From assembly GCA_030427925.1 (NCBI GenBank), contig JAUICJ010000022.1, positions 1-50,235 of the forward strand: 50,235 nucleotides of DNA, written 5' to 3'. The stretch's first letter is position 1, and each line of letters begins with the position of its first letter. Below are positions 34,531-42,935 of this stretch, in pieces. The stretch comes from Bacteroidia bacterium. Its GTDB lineage: Bacteria > Bacteroidota > Bacteroidia > Flavobacteriales_D > Sanyastnellaceae. A program made the position numbers and the translations under genes. The notes under the pieces were generated by a model. The model saw only the letters and a list, made by a program, of their open reading frames with translations, had not been told where the DNA came from and ran no database searches.

Positions 34531-35205
34531 ATGAACGAGACGCTCATTTCCGTCCGGGGGTTGCGCAAGACCTATCGAATCGGCGAACAAGTCGTGCATG
34601 CGCTCGATGGATTGGACCTCGACGTGGCGCAGAACGAATACGCCGCGCTGATGGGGCCGTCCGGCAGCGGGAAGTCCACGCTGATGAACGTGTTGGGCTG
34701 CCTCGATACGCCAACAGCGGGGACGTACCGATTGAACGGTCGGGAAGTGGCGGGGATGACTGCCGACGAATTGGCTGACATTCGGAACCGGGAGATCGGG
34801 TTCGTGTTCCAAACCTTCAACCTCTTGCCGCGCTATTCCGCGCTCGAAAACGTGGCCTTGCCGCTCATCTACGCGGGCGTGGGCCGGGCGGCACGCGAGG
34901 CGCGGGCGACCGAGGTGCTGGAGCAGGTGGGGTTGGGCGACCGGATGGACCACAAGCCGAACGAGTTGAGCGGTGGACAGCGGCAGCGGGTGGCGGTGGC
35001 GCGGGCGTTGGTGAATCGGCCGAGTTTGATTTTGGCCGATGAACCCACCGGGAACCTCGATACGGCCACTTCGATGGAGATCATGGCGCTGTTCGCCCAA
35101 ATTCACGAGGCCGGCAATACCGTGCTCATCGTGACGCACGAGGAGGACATTGCCGCCTGCACCCAACGCGTCATTCGGTTGCGCGATGGAAAGTTGGATG
35201 TGTAA
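34531..35205 (+). CDS. ABC transporter ATP-binding protein, LolD/MacB-like
   Basis: A 224-residue ABC ATPase of the type that powers lipoprotein release (LolCDE) or MacB-like export. Walker A is [16 protein letters not shown], the Q loop [10 protein letters not shown], the signature [15 protein letters not shown], and Walker [13 protein letters not shown], followed by the H loop VTHEED. The spacing and the GNLD sequence are typical of the LolD/MacB/FtsE branch. No permease gene is adjacent, so the membrane partner must be elsewhere. The ATG at 34531 is fixed by the family N-terminus ([10 protein letters not shown]) and by the promoter just upstream. Confidence 0.9.
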   Translation: MNETLISVRGLRKTYRIGEQVVHALDGLDLDVAQNEYAALMGPSGSGKSTLMNVLGCLDTPTAGTYRLNGREVAGMTADELADIRNREIGFVFQTFNLLPRYSALENVALPLIYAGVGRAAREARATEVLEQVGLGDRMDHKPNELSGGQRQRVAVARALVNRPSLILADEPTGNLDTATSMEIMALFAQIHEAGNTVLIVTHEEDIAACTQRVIRLRDGKLDV

Positions 35206-35283
35206 CCCTGTGACGGATTTCCCGTTGTTTCTTTGTAGTCGGGCGTTGGGCCCGTTTTCTGCCTTCAACGATTGAACTTGAAC

Positions 35284-36714
35284 ATGACACGCGAACGCAT
35301 TGTGAACCTTCGTGACGAATCCCGAGTGGGGGAGCGCGTCACCGTGGCCGGTTGGGTCCGGACTTTCCGCAACGACACCTTCATTGCCCTCAACGACGGG
35401 TCGTGCTTGGGAACGCTGCAATTGGTCATCGACCGGGAGGCCACGCCGGAAGCCACACGGAAGCTGATCACGACGGGGGCGGCGCTCCGGGCCGAAGGGG
35501 TCATCGAGGCGTCGCAGGGGCGCGGGCAGGCGGTGGAATTGAAGGTGGACGTGCTCGAAGTGTTGGGCGGGGCGGACCCCGAGACGTACCCGATGCAGAT
35601 GAAGAAGCACTCGCTGGACTTCTTGCGGGAGAAGGCGCACTTGCGCTTCCGGACGAATACGTTCGGGGCGGTCTTCCGTGTGCGCCACGCGCTGAACTTC
35701 GCGGTGCATCGCTTTTTCACGGAGCGCGGATTCTTCCAAATGCACACCCCCATCATCACCGGGTCGGATGCTGAAGGGGCAGGGGAGATGTTCCGCGTCA
35801 CGACGCTCGATGCGGACAACCCGCCGAGGAAGGAAGACGGCAGCGTGGATTTGTCCCAGGATTTCTTCGGCAAGACCGCGAACCTCACGGTCAGCGGCCA
35901 GCTGGAAGCCGAGCTCGGGGCCATGGCGCTCGGTCAGGTGTACACGTTTGGGCCCACGTTCCGGGCGGAAAATTCGAACACGTCGCGCCACTTGGCGGAG
36001 TTTTGGATGATCGAGCCGGAGGTGGCGTTTGCGGATTTGAAGGACAACATGGCGCTTGCGGAGGACTGCTTGCGGAGCGTGCTCGCGGAAGTGCTGGAGG
36101 GGTGCGATGAGGATTTGGCCTTCCTAGAGAACCGGGAAATCGAGGCGGAAAAAGGGCTTCCGCAGCAAGAACGCCACGAGCGACCGCTGCGCGAGCGGCT
36201 GCGCGCGGTCGCCGAGACGCCGTTCCAACACGTGACCTACACGGAGGCCATTGAGCTCCTGCGGCAGTCGAAGCCGTTCAAGAAAAAGCAGTTCAAGTAC
36301 CCCGTCGAATGGGGCATCGACCTGCAATCCGAGCACGAACGTTGGCTCGTGGAAAAGCACTTCAACGGCCCGGTCATCATCACCGATTACCCGGCCGCCA
36401 TCAAGGCCTTCTACATGCGGGCGAACGAAGACGGCAAGACGGTTGCCGCGATGGACGTGCTCGTGCCCGGCATCGGCGAACTCATCGGCGGCAGCCAACG
36501 GGAGGAGCGCTTGGACGTCTTGCAGAAGAAATGCGCGGACTTCAACATTCCCGAGGAGCACGTGTGGTGGTACCTCGACACGCGGCGGTTTGGGTCCGCG
36601 GTGCACAGCGGTTTCGGGATGGGCTTCGAGCGCCTCGTCATGTACGTGACGGGCATGGGCAACATCCGCGACGTCATCCCGTTCCCCCGGACCCCCCAAA
36701 ACGCCGAATTCTGA
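35284..36714 (+). CDS. asnS: Asparaginyl-tRNA synthetase
   Basis: A 476-residue class II synthetase that charges tRNA-Asn. The N-terminal OB-fold anticodon domain (VTVAGWVRTFRNDTFIALNDGS) is followed by the catalytic core. Motif 2 is FRAENSNTSRHLAEFWMIEPE and motif 3 is GFGMGFERLVMYVTGM; the ending IRDVIPFPRTPQNAEF is typical of AsnS. HTPIITGSDAEGAGEMF distinguishes AsnS from AspS. An in-frame TTG lies at 35272, but ATG 35284 is preferred. rpoN follows four bases after the stop. Confidence 0.96.
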   Translation: MTRERIVNLRDESRVGERVTVAGWVRTFRNDTFIALNDGSCLGTLQLVIDREATPEATRKLITTGAALRAEGVIEASQGRGQAVELKVDVLEVLGGADPETYPMQMKKHSLDFLREKAHLRFRTNTFGAVFRVRHALNFAVHRFFTERGFFQMHTPIITGSDAEGAGEMFRVTTLDADNPPRKEDGSVDLSQDFFGKTANLTVSGQLEAELGAMALGQVYTFGPTFRAENSNTSRHLAEFWMIEPEVAFADLKDNMALAEDCLRSVLAEVLEGCDEDLAFLENREIEAEKGLPQQERHERPLRERLRAVAETPFQHVTYTEAIELLRQSKPFKKKQFKYPVEWGIDLQSEHERWLVEKHFNGPVIITDYPAAIKAFYMRANEDGKTVAAMDVLVPGIGELIGGSQREERLDVLQKKCADFNIPEEHVWWYLDTRRFGSAVHSGFGMGFERLVMYVTGMGNIRDVIPFPRTPQNAEF

Positions 36715-36718
36715 CGCC

Positions 36719-38182
36719 ATGCTGAAGCAGAGCCTCCAACAGAAGCTCCTCCAAAAGCTCTCCCCGCAACAAATTCAGTTGATGAAGTTGCTGCAGGTTC
36801 CCACGATGGAACTCGAGGCGCGCATCAAGGAGGAACTGGAGGCGAATCCGGCCTTGGAGGAGGGCGGCGAGGAGTGGGAAGCCGATGACCTCGGCGAGGA
36901 GGCTACGGAGACCTCGGAGGCGATGGAGGAGTTCGATTTCAGCGAATACCTCGACGACGAAACCCCGGATTACAAGCTGAGCGCGAACAACCACAGCGCC
37001 GACGACGAGGAGCGTTCGGTGCCGTACGCGGGCGGAACCACGTTCCGCGAGTTCCTGACGACCCAGTTGGGCTTTCTCGTGCGCGACGAGGAGCAGCGCG
37101 AGCTTGCGGAGTTGGTCATCGGGAACCTCGATGAGGCGGGCTACTTGCGCCGCGACATCGAGAGCATGGTGAACGATTTGGCCTTCACGCAAGGCATTGA
37201 AGTCGAGCCGGAAGCGCTGGAGGAGGCGTTGTTGGTGGTCCAAACCCTGGATCCAGCCGGCGTCGGCGCCCGCGACTTGCGCGAATGCCTGCTCCTCCAA
37301 CTCGATCGGAAGCTCGAGGACCCGCACCTCGACCGCGACCGGCGCTGGGCCCTCGGCGTGGCATTCCGCGTCATCGACCGCCAATTCGAGTCCTTCTCGA
37401 AAAAGCACTACGACCGCATCATGAAGCGCCTCGAGCTCTCCGAAGACGAGCTCAAGGATGCCCTCGATGAGATCCAAAAGCTGAACCCCAAGCCCGGAGG
37501 CTCCGGTTCCGACTCGAGCCGGGGCACGGCCGCGGTCGTCGTGCCGGATTTTCTTTTGGCCGTTGAAGACGACGAAATCCGGCTGCAACTCAACCAGCGC
37601 AACGCGCCGGACCTCCGCATCAGCCCGCAGTACAAGGAAATGATGCAAACCTACGCGAGCGGCGCAAAGACCGACGCCGCCAGCAAGGAAGCCCTCGCCT
37701 TCGTCAAAGCGAAAGTCGACGCCGCCAAATGGTTCGTCGACGCCGTCCGCCAACGCCACGCCACCCTTTCCACCACCATGGAGGCCATCGTGGAACACCA
37801 GCGCGAATACTTCCTCACGGGCGACGAAACCGATCTCAAGCCCATGATCCTCAAGGACATCGCCGACCGCATCGGCATGGACATCAGCACGGTTTCCCGC
37901 GTGGCGAACTCGAAATACGTCGCCACGCCCTACGGCACCTTCCTCCTCAAGAGCTTCTTCAGCGAGAGCCTGACCACCGAAACCGGCGAAGAAGTCAGCT
38001 CCCGCGAGGTCAAGAAAATCCTCTCCGACGCCATCGAAGCCGAGGACAAGCGCCGCCCCCTGACCGACGAAAAACTCGGTCGCCTCCTCAACGACAAGGG
38101 CTACAACATCGCCCGCCGCACCGTCGCGAAGTACCGCGAGCAATTGGGCATCCCCGTGGCCCGCATGCGCAAGGAACTGTGA
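36719..38182 (+). CDS. rpoN: RNA polymerase sigma-54 factor
   Basis: A 487-residue alternative sigma factor that recognises -24/-12 promoters and needs an AAA+ activator. Region I is the Gln/Leu-rich N-terminus (KQSLQQKLLQKLSPQQIQLMKLLQ), and an acidic region II follows. The core-binding domain and the HTH (ADRIGMDISTVSRVANSKYV) come next. The RpoN box is ARRTVAKYRE near the C-terminus, so all parts are present. It lies four bases after asnS, and its stop overlaps the GTG start of the PAP2-like gene. Confidence 0.96.
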   Translation: MLKQSLQQKLLQKLSPQQIQLMKLLQVPTMELEARIKEELEANPALEEGGEEWEADDLGEEATETSEAMEEFDFSEYLDDETPDYKLSANNHSADDEERSVPYAGGTTFREFLTTQLGFLVRDEEQRELAELVIGNLDEAGYLRRDIESMVNDLAFTQGIEVEPEALEEALLVVQTLDPAGVGARDLRECLLLQLDRKLEDPHLDRDRRWALGVAFRVIDRQFESFSKKHYDRIMKRLELSEDELKDALDEIQKLNPKPGGSGSDSSRGTAAVVVPDFLLAVEDDEIRLQLNQRNAPDLRISPQYKEMMQTYASGAKTDAASKEALAFVKAKVDAAKWFVDAVRQRHATLSTTMEAIVEHQREYFLTGDETDLKPMILKDIADRIGMDISTVSRVANSKYVATPYGTFLLKSFFSESLTTETGEEVSSREVKKILSDAIEAEDKRRPLTDEKLGRLLNDKGYNIARRTVAKYREQLGIPVARMRKEL

Positions 38183-38796
38183 AGGGACCGCTGTGGGCGC
38201 GCGTGGTTTCGACGGTCGGGCACCCGCTGCTCATGCCGCTCTACACCCTCGTGACGCTGTTCGCGCTGAACGATTTCCTCCAAGCCCACCCCGCATCGTT
38301 CCTGTACTTCGGCTTCATCTTGCTGGTGAACACGCTCGGGGCGGCGATTTCGCTGTATTTGCTGTTTCGCCGCGGCTTCATCGGCGACCTGGAAATCCGC
38401 GTGCGTGCCCAGCGCACGTGGCCGTTCACGCTGGTCCTGGCGTATTACAGCATGACCTTGTACTTGGTGGCGTCCGATCGTTCGGTGCACACGCCGCCGG
38501 AATTCGTCGGGATGCTGCTGGGGGTGGTGGTCTCGATCGCGGGGGGCATCGTGGTCACGCGGTGGTTCAAGCTGTCGATGCACGCGATGGCCGCGGGGGG
38601 CGTGGTGGGCGCGGTGTTCGCGTTGGGCCAAATCCAATTCACCTCGCACTTCCCGTTCCTCGCTTTTTGGGTTGTGGCCGCCGGCCTCATCGGCGCCTCC
38701 CGACTCGCCCTCCAAGCCCACACGGAACGCGAAATCTACGCCGGCTTCCTCTGGGGCGCGCTCGCCATGTACGGCTGCGTCCTGCTCAGCGCGTGA
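38179..38796 (+). CDS. PAP2-like membrane protein
   Basis: A 205-residue protein with about six membrane helices. It starts with GTG at 38179, overlapping the rpoN stop as GTGA; the upstream continuation of the frame lies inside rpoN and is a shadow. Motifs resemble a degenerate PAP2 phosphatase: RAQRTWPF around residue 75, SMHAMAAGG around residue 134 (in place of PSGH), and SRLALQAHTERE around residue 174, matching SRx5Hx3 with Glu for Asp. I infer a membrane phosphatase or a non-catalytic relative acting on a lipid phosphate. It ends overlapping galE on the other strand by 11 bases. Confidence 0.7.
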   Translation: MKGPLWARVVSTVGHPLLMPLYTLVTLFALNDFLQAHPASFLYFGFILLVNTLGAAISLYLLFRRGFIGDLEIRVRAQRTWPFTLVLAYYSMTLYLVASDRSVHTPPEFVGMLLGVVVSIAGGIVVTRWFKLSMHAMAAGGVVGAVFALGQIQFTSHFPFLAFWVVAAGLIGASRLALQAHTEREIYAGFLWGALAMYGCVLLSA

Positions 38797-39796
38797 CGGC
38801 CTCCTGCCACCGCCACGCATCCGCCAGCGCCTCCTCCAAGCTCCGCTCCGTCTTCCACCCCAACTCCCGCCACGCCTTCGAAGCGTCCGCGTAAATCGCC
38901 ACAACATCGCCCGCCCGCCGCGGCCCCATCGCATGCGGAACGGCCTTGCCCGTCGCCCGCTCAAACGCGTCGATGACCTCCTTCACCGAGGCGCCATTCC
39001 CCGTGCCCAAATTGTACACCGACACCCCCTCAGGCGCACGTTCCAACGCCGCCACGTGCGCCCGCGCCAGGTCCACCACGTGAATGTAGTCCCGGATGCA
39101 CGTGCCGTCGGGCGTCGGGTAGTCATCCCCGAAGACCGTCAACGGCTCGCGCAACCCCGCGACCGCTTGGGTCAGGAAGGGAATGAGGTTGTTCGGCCGT
39201 CCGATGGGCAGCTCGCCGATCTGCGCACTCGGGTGCGCGCCGATGGGATTGAAATAGCGCAACAGCGTGGCGTTCAGCGCGGGATGTGCGGTGTGGTGGT
39301 CGGTGATGAGCCGCTCACACGCTTGTTTCGTATACCCATAGGGCGATTCCGCGGTCCGAATGGGAGCCGTTTCGTCCACGCGCGTGGTTTCCGGCTCGCC
39401 GTAAACGGTGCAGCTGCTGCTGAAGACCAAACGCCGAACGCCGTGCGCCGTCAACGCATCGAGCAAGACCGCGGTGGAACCGATGTTGTTCAGGAAGTAG
39501 GCCGTGGGCCGTTCTACGCTTTCTCCCACGGCTTTGTAGGCCGCAAAGTGGATGGCGCCGACGAACGGTCCTTCGGTTTGGAACACCCCCTCGAGCGCTT
39601 CGGCATCCGTGCAATCCACTTCGTGGAAGGCCACCGGTTCGCCCACAATCGCGGCCATGCGCTTCAACACGTCTCGGTTCGAATTGGCCAAATTGTCCAC
39701 CACCACCGGCCGATACCCCGCGGCAACCAATTCCACGGCGGTGTGCGATCCGATGAATCCTGCACCGCCAGTGACCAGCACGTTTCCTTTGCTCAT
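38786..39796 (-). CDS. galE: UDP-glucose 4-epimerase
   Basis: A 336-residue short-chain dehydrogenase-type enzyme that interconverts UDP-glucose and UDP-galactose for polysaccharide synthesis. The NAD-binding motif is VTGGAGFIGSHTAVEL at the N-terminus. FSSSCTVYGEPE with the catalytic Ser, and the Tyr/Lys pair YGYTKQACE, follow at the expected distance. LRYFNPIGAHPSAQIGE and RDYIHVVDLARAHV are typical of GalE. It stands alone on the minus strand. UDP-GlcNAc epimerase activity is possible too. Confidence 0.95.
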   Translation of the reverse strand: MSKGNVLVTGGAGFIGSHTAVELVAAGYRPVVVDNLANSNRDVLKRMAAIVGEPVAFHEVDCTDAEALEGVFQTEGPFVGAIHFAAYKAVGESVERPTAYFLNNIGSTAVLLDALTAHGVRRLVFSSSCTVYGEPETTRVDETAPIRTAESPYGYTKQACERLITDHHTAHPALNATLLRYFNPIGAHPSAQIGELPIGRPNNLIPFLTQAVAGLREPLTVFGDDYPTPDGTCIRDYIHVVDLARAHVAALERAPEGVSVYNLGTGNGASVKEVIDAFERATGKAVPHAMGPRRAGDVVAIYADASKAWRELGWKTERSLEEALADAWRWQEAVTR

Positions 39797-39800
39797 GCCC

Positions 39801-39808
39801 CTAAGTTA
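39801..39808 (-). promoter_or_regulatory. Weak -7-like element (TAACTTAG) before galE
   Basis: Minus-strand TAACTTAG has two mismatches from TAnnTTTG and lies four bases before the galE ATG. It is listed because the spacing equals that of several perfect elements. Confidence 0.3.
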
Positions 39809-39870
39809 CAAACCGAGGTTGCCGAATGGTAAAGGTTTGCCCGTCCCCGTCGATTCCGTGCGGCTTGAAG

Positions 39871-39878
39871 TAAATTTG
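39871..39878 (+). promoter_or_regulatory. -7 element (TAAATTTG) six bases before the DUF4301 gene
   Basis: A perfect TAnnTTTG with the spacer AGGAGA before the ATG at 39885. The spacer resembles a ribosome binding site but touches the start codon, too close to act as one. Confidence 0.6.
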
Positions 39879-39884
39879 AGGAGA

Positions 39885-41234
39885 ATGGATTGGAAAAAGG
39901 AAGACGTGAAGGCGTTCGCGGAACGCGGTTGGACGGTGGAGGAGGCGGAACGGCAGGCGATGCAGTTGCGTGAAGGGCATCGGGTTCGACGGGTTGAAGG
40001 GGCGTGCACGTTGGGTTCAGGGGTGGCGCAATGGTCCGAGCGCGAGCGGGAAGAGCGGGTGGCGTACGCGCGTGAGCAGGTGCGTGGGGGGCGGCAGGTG
40101 GCGGGTTTTGTGCCGGCTTCGGGGGCGGCTACGCGGATGTTCAACGACTTGCATGCGCCGATGAGGTCGGAGGTTGCGGCGCGGTTGGCCGCGGTTTGGC
40201 GGTCGCTGCCGTTTGCGGGGCAGTTCGCTGAAGTTGAAGGAAACATCGGGCAGTTGGCAGGCCAAATCTTGGACCGCTTCGCCGCCCTTCCCAAAGGCGA
40301 AGTGCCCTTCTTTACGGATGCGGCGGGCACCCCACAGACCGCATTCGAAGCCCATCGTGCGGAGTGGGAGGCTTTGGGTGGAGGCCCCCTCGTGTTCACC
40401 GTTCCGCCCGCTTTTCGGTCCGACCTGCCCGTGCGGTATGCGGATTGGGTGGACGTCCGGTGGGAGGTGCAGCATGCTTCGACGGATACCTTGGCCTGGA
40501 ACCCGGCGCGCGATGAGGTGGCGCGCAACGCGAAAGGGGAGCTCCTGTTTCGGCCGGGCGGCCACGGGGCGTTGCTGGAGAACCTCGCGTCGATGGAGGT
40601 TCCTGCGGTGGTGATTCGGAACATCGACAATGCCGTCGATTCCACCCGCTACGACGAGCGCAATGCTTGGCGCGCGGCCCTGATGGGTACGTTGTGGCAC
40701 CTGGAAGACGAGCGCGCCGCGCTGTGGGAACGGTTGCGTCGGGGTGAGCCCGAAGCGGACGCTTCAGCTTGGGCCTGGCTGAGCCGGTTCGTTCAAGGCG
40801 CCGATCGCCCCAGAACCCTCGAACAGTGGCGTTATCACCTGAATCGGCCCATGCGCGTTGCGGGCGTGGTGCCCAACACTGGCCAGCCTGGAGGCGGTCC
40901 TTTTTGGGTTGCCGATGTGGACGGATTTTTCCGGCCGGGCATCGTGGAGGCTGCGGAGTTGCCGGATGGAAAAGTCGCCGCAGGAACCCACTTCAACCCG
41001 GTGGATCTCGCGGTTTCCTTCCTGGGACTCGAGGGCGCGCGCCTCGACATTCGCGCCTTTGCGGACGAGCGGGCGTTCTTCACGGCTGAGAAGGTGGTGG
41101 ATGGCGTACCCCTCCGCATCCTCGAACGCCCCGGCCTTTGGAACGGTTCCATGTCGGGTTGGCTCACCCGGTTCGTGGAACTTCCTTCCGAAGTGTTCGC
41201 CCCCGTGAAAACCGTTTTCGACCTCGCTCGCTGA
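39885..41234 (+). CDS. DUF4301 family protein
   Basis: A 449-residue soluble protein that I place in DUF4301, a conserved Bacteroidota family of unknown function. GFVPASGAATRMFNDLH near residue 75 resembles the phosphate-binding start of a nucleotidyltransferase fold, and FRPGGHGALLENLAS near residue 225 is another strongly conserved-looking patch. VVIRNIDNAVD and NTGQPGGGPFWV follow. These fit a sugar-nucleotide transferase-like fold, but that is inference. No signal peptide or membrane helix is seen. The start at 39885 follows a perfect promoter element; the upstream part of the open frame overlaps galE and is a shadow. A terminator lies after the gene. Confidence 0.83.
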   Translation: MDWKKEDVKAFAERGWTVEEAERQAMQLREGHRVRRVEGACTLGSGVAQWSEREREERVAYAREQVRGGRQVAGFVPASGAATRMFNDLHAPMRSEVAARLAAVWRSLPFAGQFAEVEGNIGQLAGQILDRFAALPKGEVPFFTDAAGTPQTAFEAHRAEWEALGGGPLVFTVPPAFRSDLPVRYADWVDVRWEVQHASTDTLAWNPARDEVARNAKGELLFRPGGHGALLENLASMEVPAVVIRNIDNAVDSTRYDERNAWRAALMGTLWHLEDERAALWERLRRGEPEADASAWAWLSRFVQGADRPRTLEQWRYHLNRPMRVAGVVPNTGQPGGGPFWVADVDGFFRPGIVEAAELPDGKVAAGTHFNPVDLAVSFLGLEGARLDIRAFADERAFFTAEKVVDGVPLRILERPGLWNGSMSGWLTRFVELPSEVFAPVKTVFDLAR

Positions 41235-41235
41235 A

Positions 41236-41268
41236 ACGAAAAAAAGCCCCTCCACGAGGGAGAGGCTT
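41236..41268 (-). terminator. Terminator between the DUF4301 gene and the type A surface protein gene
   Basis: AAGCC (41244-41248) pairs with GGCTT (41264-41268), and after one mismatch CTC pairs with GAG around the loop. On the minus strand the stem is followed by a run of T (the A-run at 41239-41245), so it mainly serves the minus-strand gene ending at 41304. Confidence 0.7.
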
Positions 41269-41303
41269 CCTTGGTTAAGCGGTTTTCAAGTGACACGGGA
41301 TGC

Positions 41304-42161
41304 TCAGTTCTTGAGCACGGTGTAATTGGTCACGTTGGTCCCGTTGAGGATGCGCACGGCGTAGACGCCTGGCAGCAAGTCGTAGCGAGGTTGGATGGTG
41401 ATGCGCTCGCCCCACTGGACATCGGAGCGCACTTCGCGGCTGATGACGTTGCCGCTCAAGTCGGAGAGGATGATTTGCGTTTCACCTTTCAATGCTTTGG
41501 TGAACTCGACGTTCAATTCGCCTTGGAACGGGTTGGGGAACGCGATGAAGGAGTCCGCGAGCGGGTTGTCCGTTGAGGAACCGTCGTCGTAGGTGTTCGG
41601 GATGTCCACGCGGCCCATGTTGGCCTCTTCGACGTTGCGGTCGGTTTGGCCGATGGCGAACTCGAGTTGTCCGGCCAAGTACCAGCCGTCCATGGAGAAC
41701 GTGCCGTCCGATTCGCTCGTGCGCACCGCACCGAGCTTCACCCGGCAGGAACCGCCGCGCAGGGCGATGCTGTACTCCACGCCTTCAGTAACCAGCACCG
41801 GCATCTTGATCTTGATAAGCCCGGTTTGGCCTTCGCGAATTTCGATCGTGTTGTTGACCAACAAATCGCCTTGTGGACCGTACAATTGGACGCCCAACTG
41901 GTTGAATTGCGGCGATTCCAAAACGTTGAGGTACAATGCTTGCAACATGCCGTTGCTGCACGCCCGGAAGGTTTGGCTGGCCGAGGTCTCTTTGATCCAG
42001 ATGGAAGAGGTGCCCACGTCGGATTTCGTGATGCAGTCGTGGGAAATGCCGTCGAAAATGCTCGGTTCTGAAGACAAGGCCGATTGGGCATTCGCGTTGA
42101 CGGCCCAAGTGACGAGGATCGCCACAACCGCCAAATAAGAGAAGAACGTTTTGAGGTTCAT
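41304..42161 (-). CDS. Secreted protein with T9SS type A sorting domain
   Basis: A 285-residue secreted protein. The signal peptide (FFSYLAVVAILVTWAVNANAQ) is cut near residue 26. The middle of about 175 residues (for example IWIKETSASQTFRACSNGMLQALYLNV and GQTGLIKIKMPVLV) is a beta-rich domain I do not recognise. The last 75 residues are a type A sorting domain: FIAFPNPFQGELNVEF, ILSDLSGNVISR and GVYAVRILNGTNVTNYTVLKN. It is therefore T9SS cargo. The ATG at 42161 was chosen because it directly precedes the signal peptide. Confidence 0.88.
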   Translation of the reverse strand: MNLKTFFSYLAVVAILVTWAVNANAQSALSSEPSIFDGISHDCITKSDVGTSSIWIKETSASQTFRACSNGMLQALYLNVLESPQFNQLGVQLYGPQGDLLVNNTIEIREGQTGLIKIKMPVLVTEGVEYSIALRGGSCRVKLGAVRTSESDGTFSMDGWYLAGQLEFAIGQTDRNVEEANMGRVDIPNTYDDGSSTDNPLADSFIAFPNPFQGELNVEFTKALKGETQIILSDLSGNVISREVRSDVQWGERITIQPRYDLLPGVYAVRILNGTNVTNYTVLKN

Positions 42162-42305
42162 GACTGAGGGATTTAATTCATTTTCAGTTTCGAACACCTT
42201 TACGGAGGGGGCTCCGTGAAAGTTTCGATGAAAGCAGAAAAAAATCAGGTCAATCCATCAACGGTCCTGATGCAGCAAGGGATTGCGGGAGCAAAAAAAA
42301 ACCGA

Positions 42306-42935
42306 TCAGCGCAATTCAAGCACCCAATCCGGCTCGAGGTGGTCCTCCTTTCGGTCGTTGGAGCAGATGAGCGTGGTGGTTCGGGGTCGGGTGGTTTGCA
42401 ACAGTTCACGGTACCAATCGATGCCCCGCTGATCGAGGTTCGCGCACGGTTCGTCCAAGCAAATCAGCCCGGACTCGGTGCCGAGGGCGATGGCGAGTTG
42501 AACGCGCTGGCGCATGCCGGAGCTCAAGGTCCGCAGGGGCTTATCAAAGGCGTGCGCAATTCCGGCAGCGTCCAACGATTGAAGCGGATCAAAATCCGCC
42601 CACCACGACCGGAACCGCCCGTGGAAGGCGCACGCCTCCCGAACCGTCAGGTCCGGATGCAAAGACGCGGCGGGTGCCATCAACAAGGTCTGCAACACCA
42701 ATTCGTCCCGGCGTTGCCAATCCCACGCTTCCGGTCCCGCACTCCAAGTCAGCGTTCCGCTCGTAGCCTGCAGCGCTCCCGTGAGGATCCGTCCGAGGGT
42801 GGACTTCCCGCTCCCGTTCGCCCCGCGAATTACGCCGTGCTCCCCCGCGTTGAACGATCCCGACACCCCTTGGAACACCCACCGATTGCCAAACCGATGT
42901 CCCAAATCCTGCGCCTCGAACGCAATGGGGGTCAC
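42306..42935 (-). CDS. ABC transporter ATP-binding protein (no permease nearby)
   Basis: A 209-residue ABC ATPase. Walker A is GANGSGKSTLGRIL near residue 38. The signature motif is degenerate (TLSSGMRQRVQLAIAL), Walker B is GLICLDEPCANLD, and the switch His is replaced (LICSNDRKED). The start is a GTG at 42935 that overlaps the lpxA stop as GTGA; the much longer open frame upstream is a shadow of lpxA. Position at the end of the lpx cluster suggests an envelope role, but the substrate is unknown and no membrane subunit is encoded next to it. The family resembles the CcmA/heme-exporter-like branch. Confidence 0.85.
   Translation of the reverse strand: MTPIAFEAQDLGHRFGNRWVFQGVSGSFNAGEHGVIRGANGSGKSTLGRILTGALQATSGTLTWSAGPEAWDWQRRDELVLQTLLMAPAASLHPDLTVREACAFHGRFRSWWADFDPLQSLDAAGIAHAFDKPLRTLSSGMRQRVQLAIALGTESGLICLDEPCANLDQRGIDWYRELLQTTRPRTTTLICSNDRKEDHLEPDWVLELR

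Noticed and set aside
36719-38143. Long minus-strand open frame opposite rpoN (489 codons)
   Set aside because: It mirrors rpoN codon for codon and has no recognisable motif. High GC with G/C-ending codons creates such long antisense frames.
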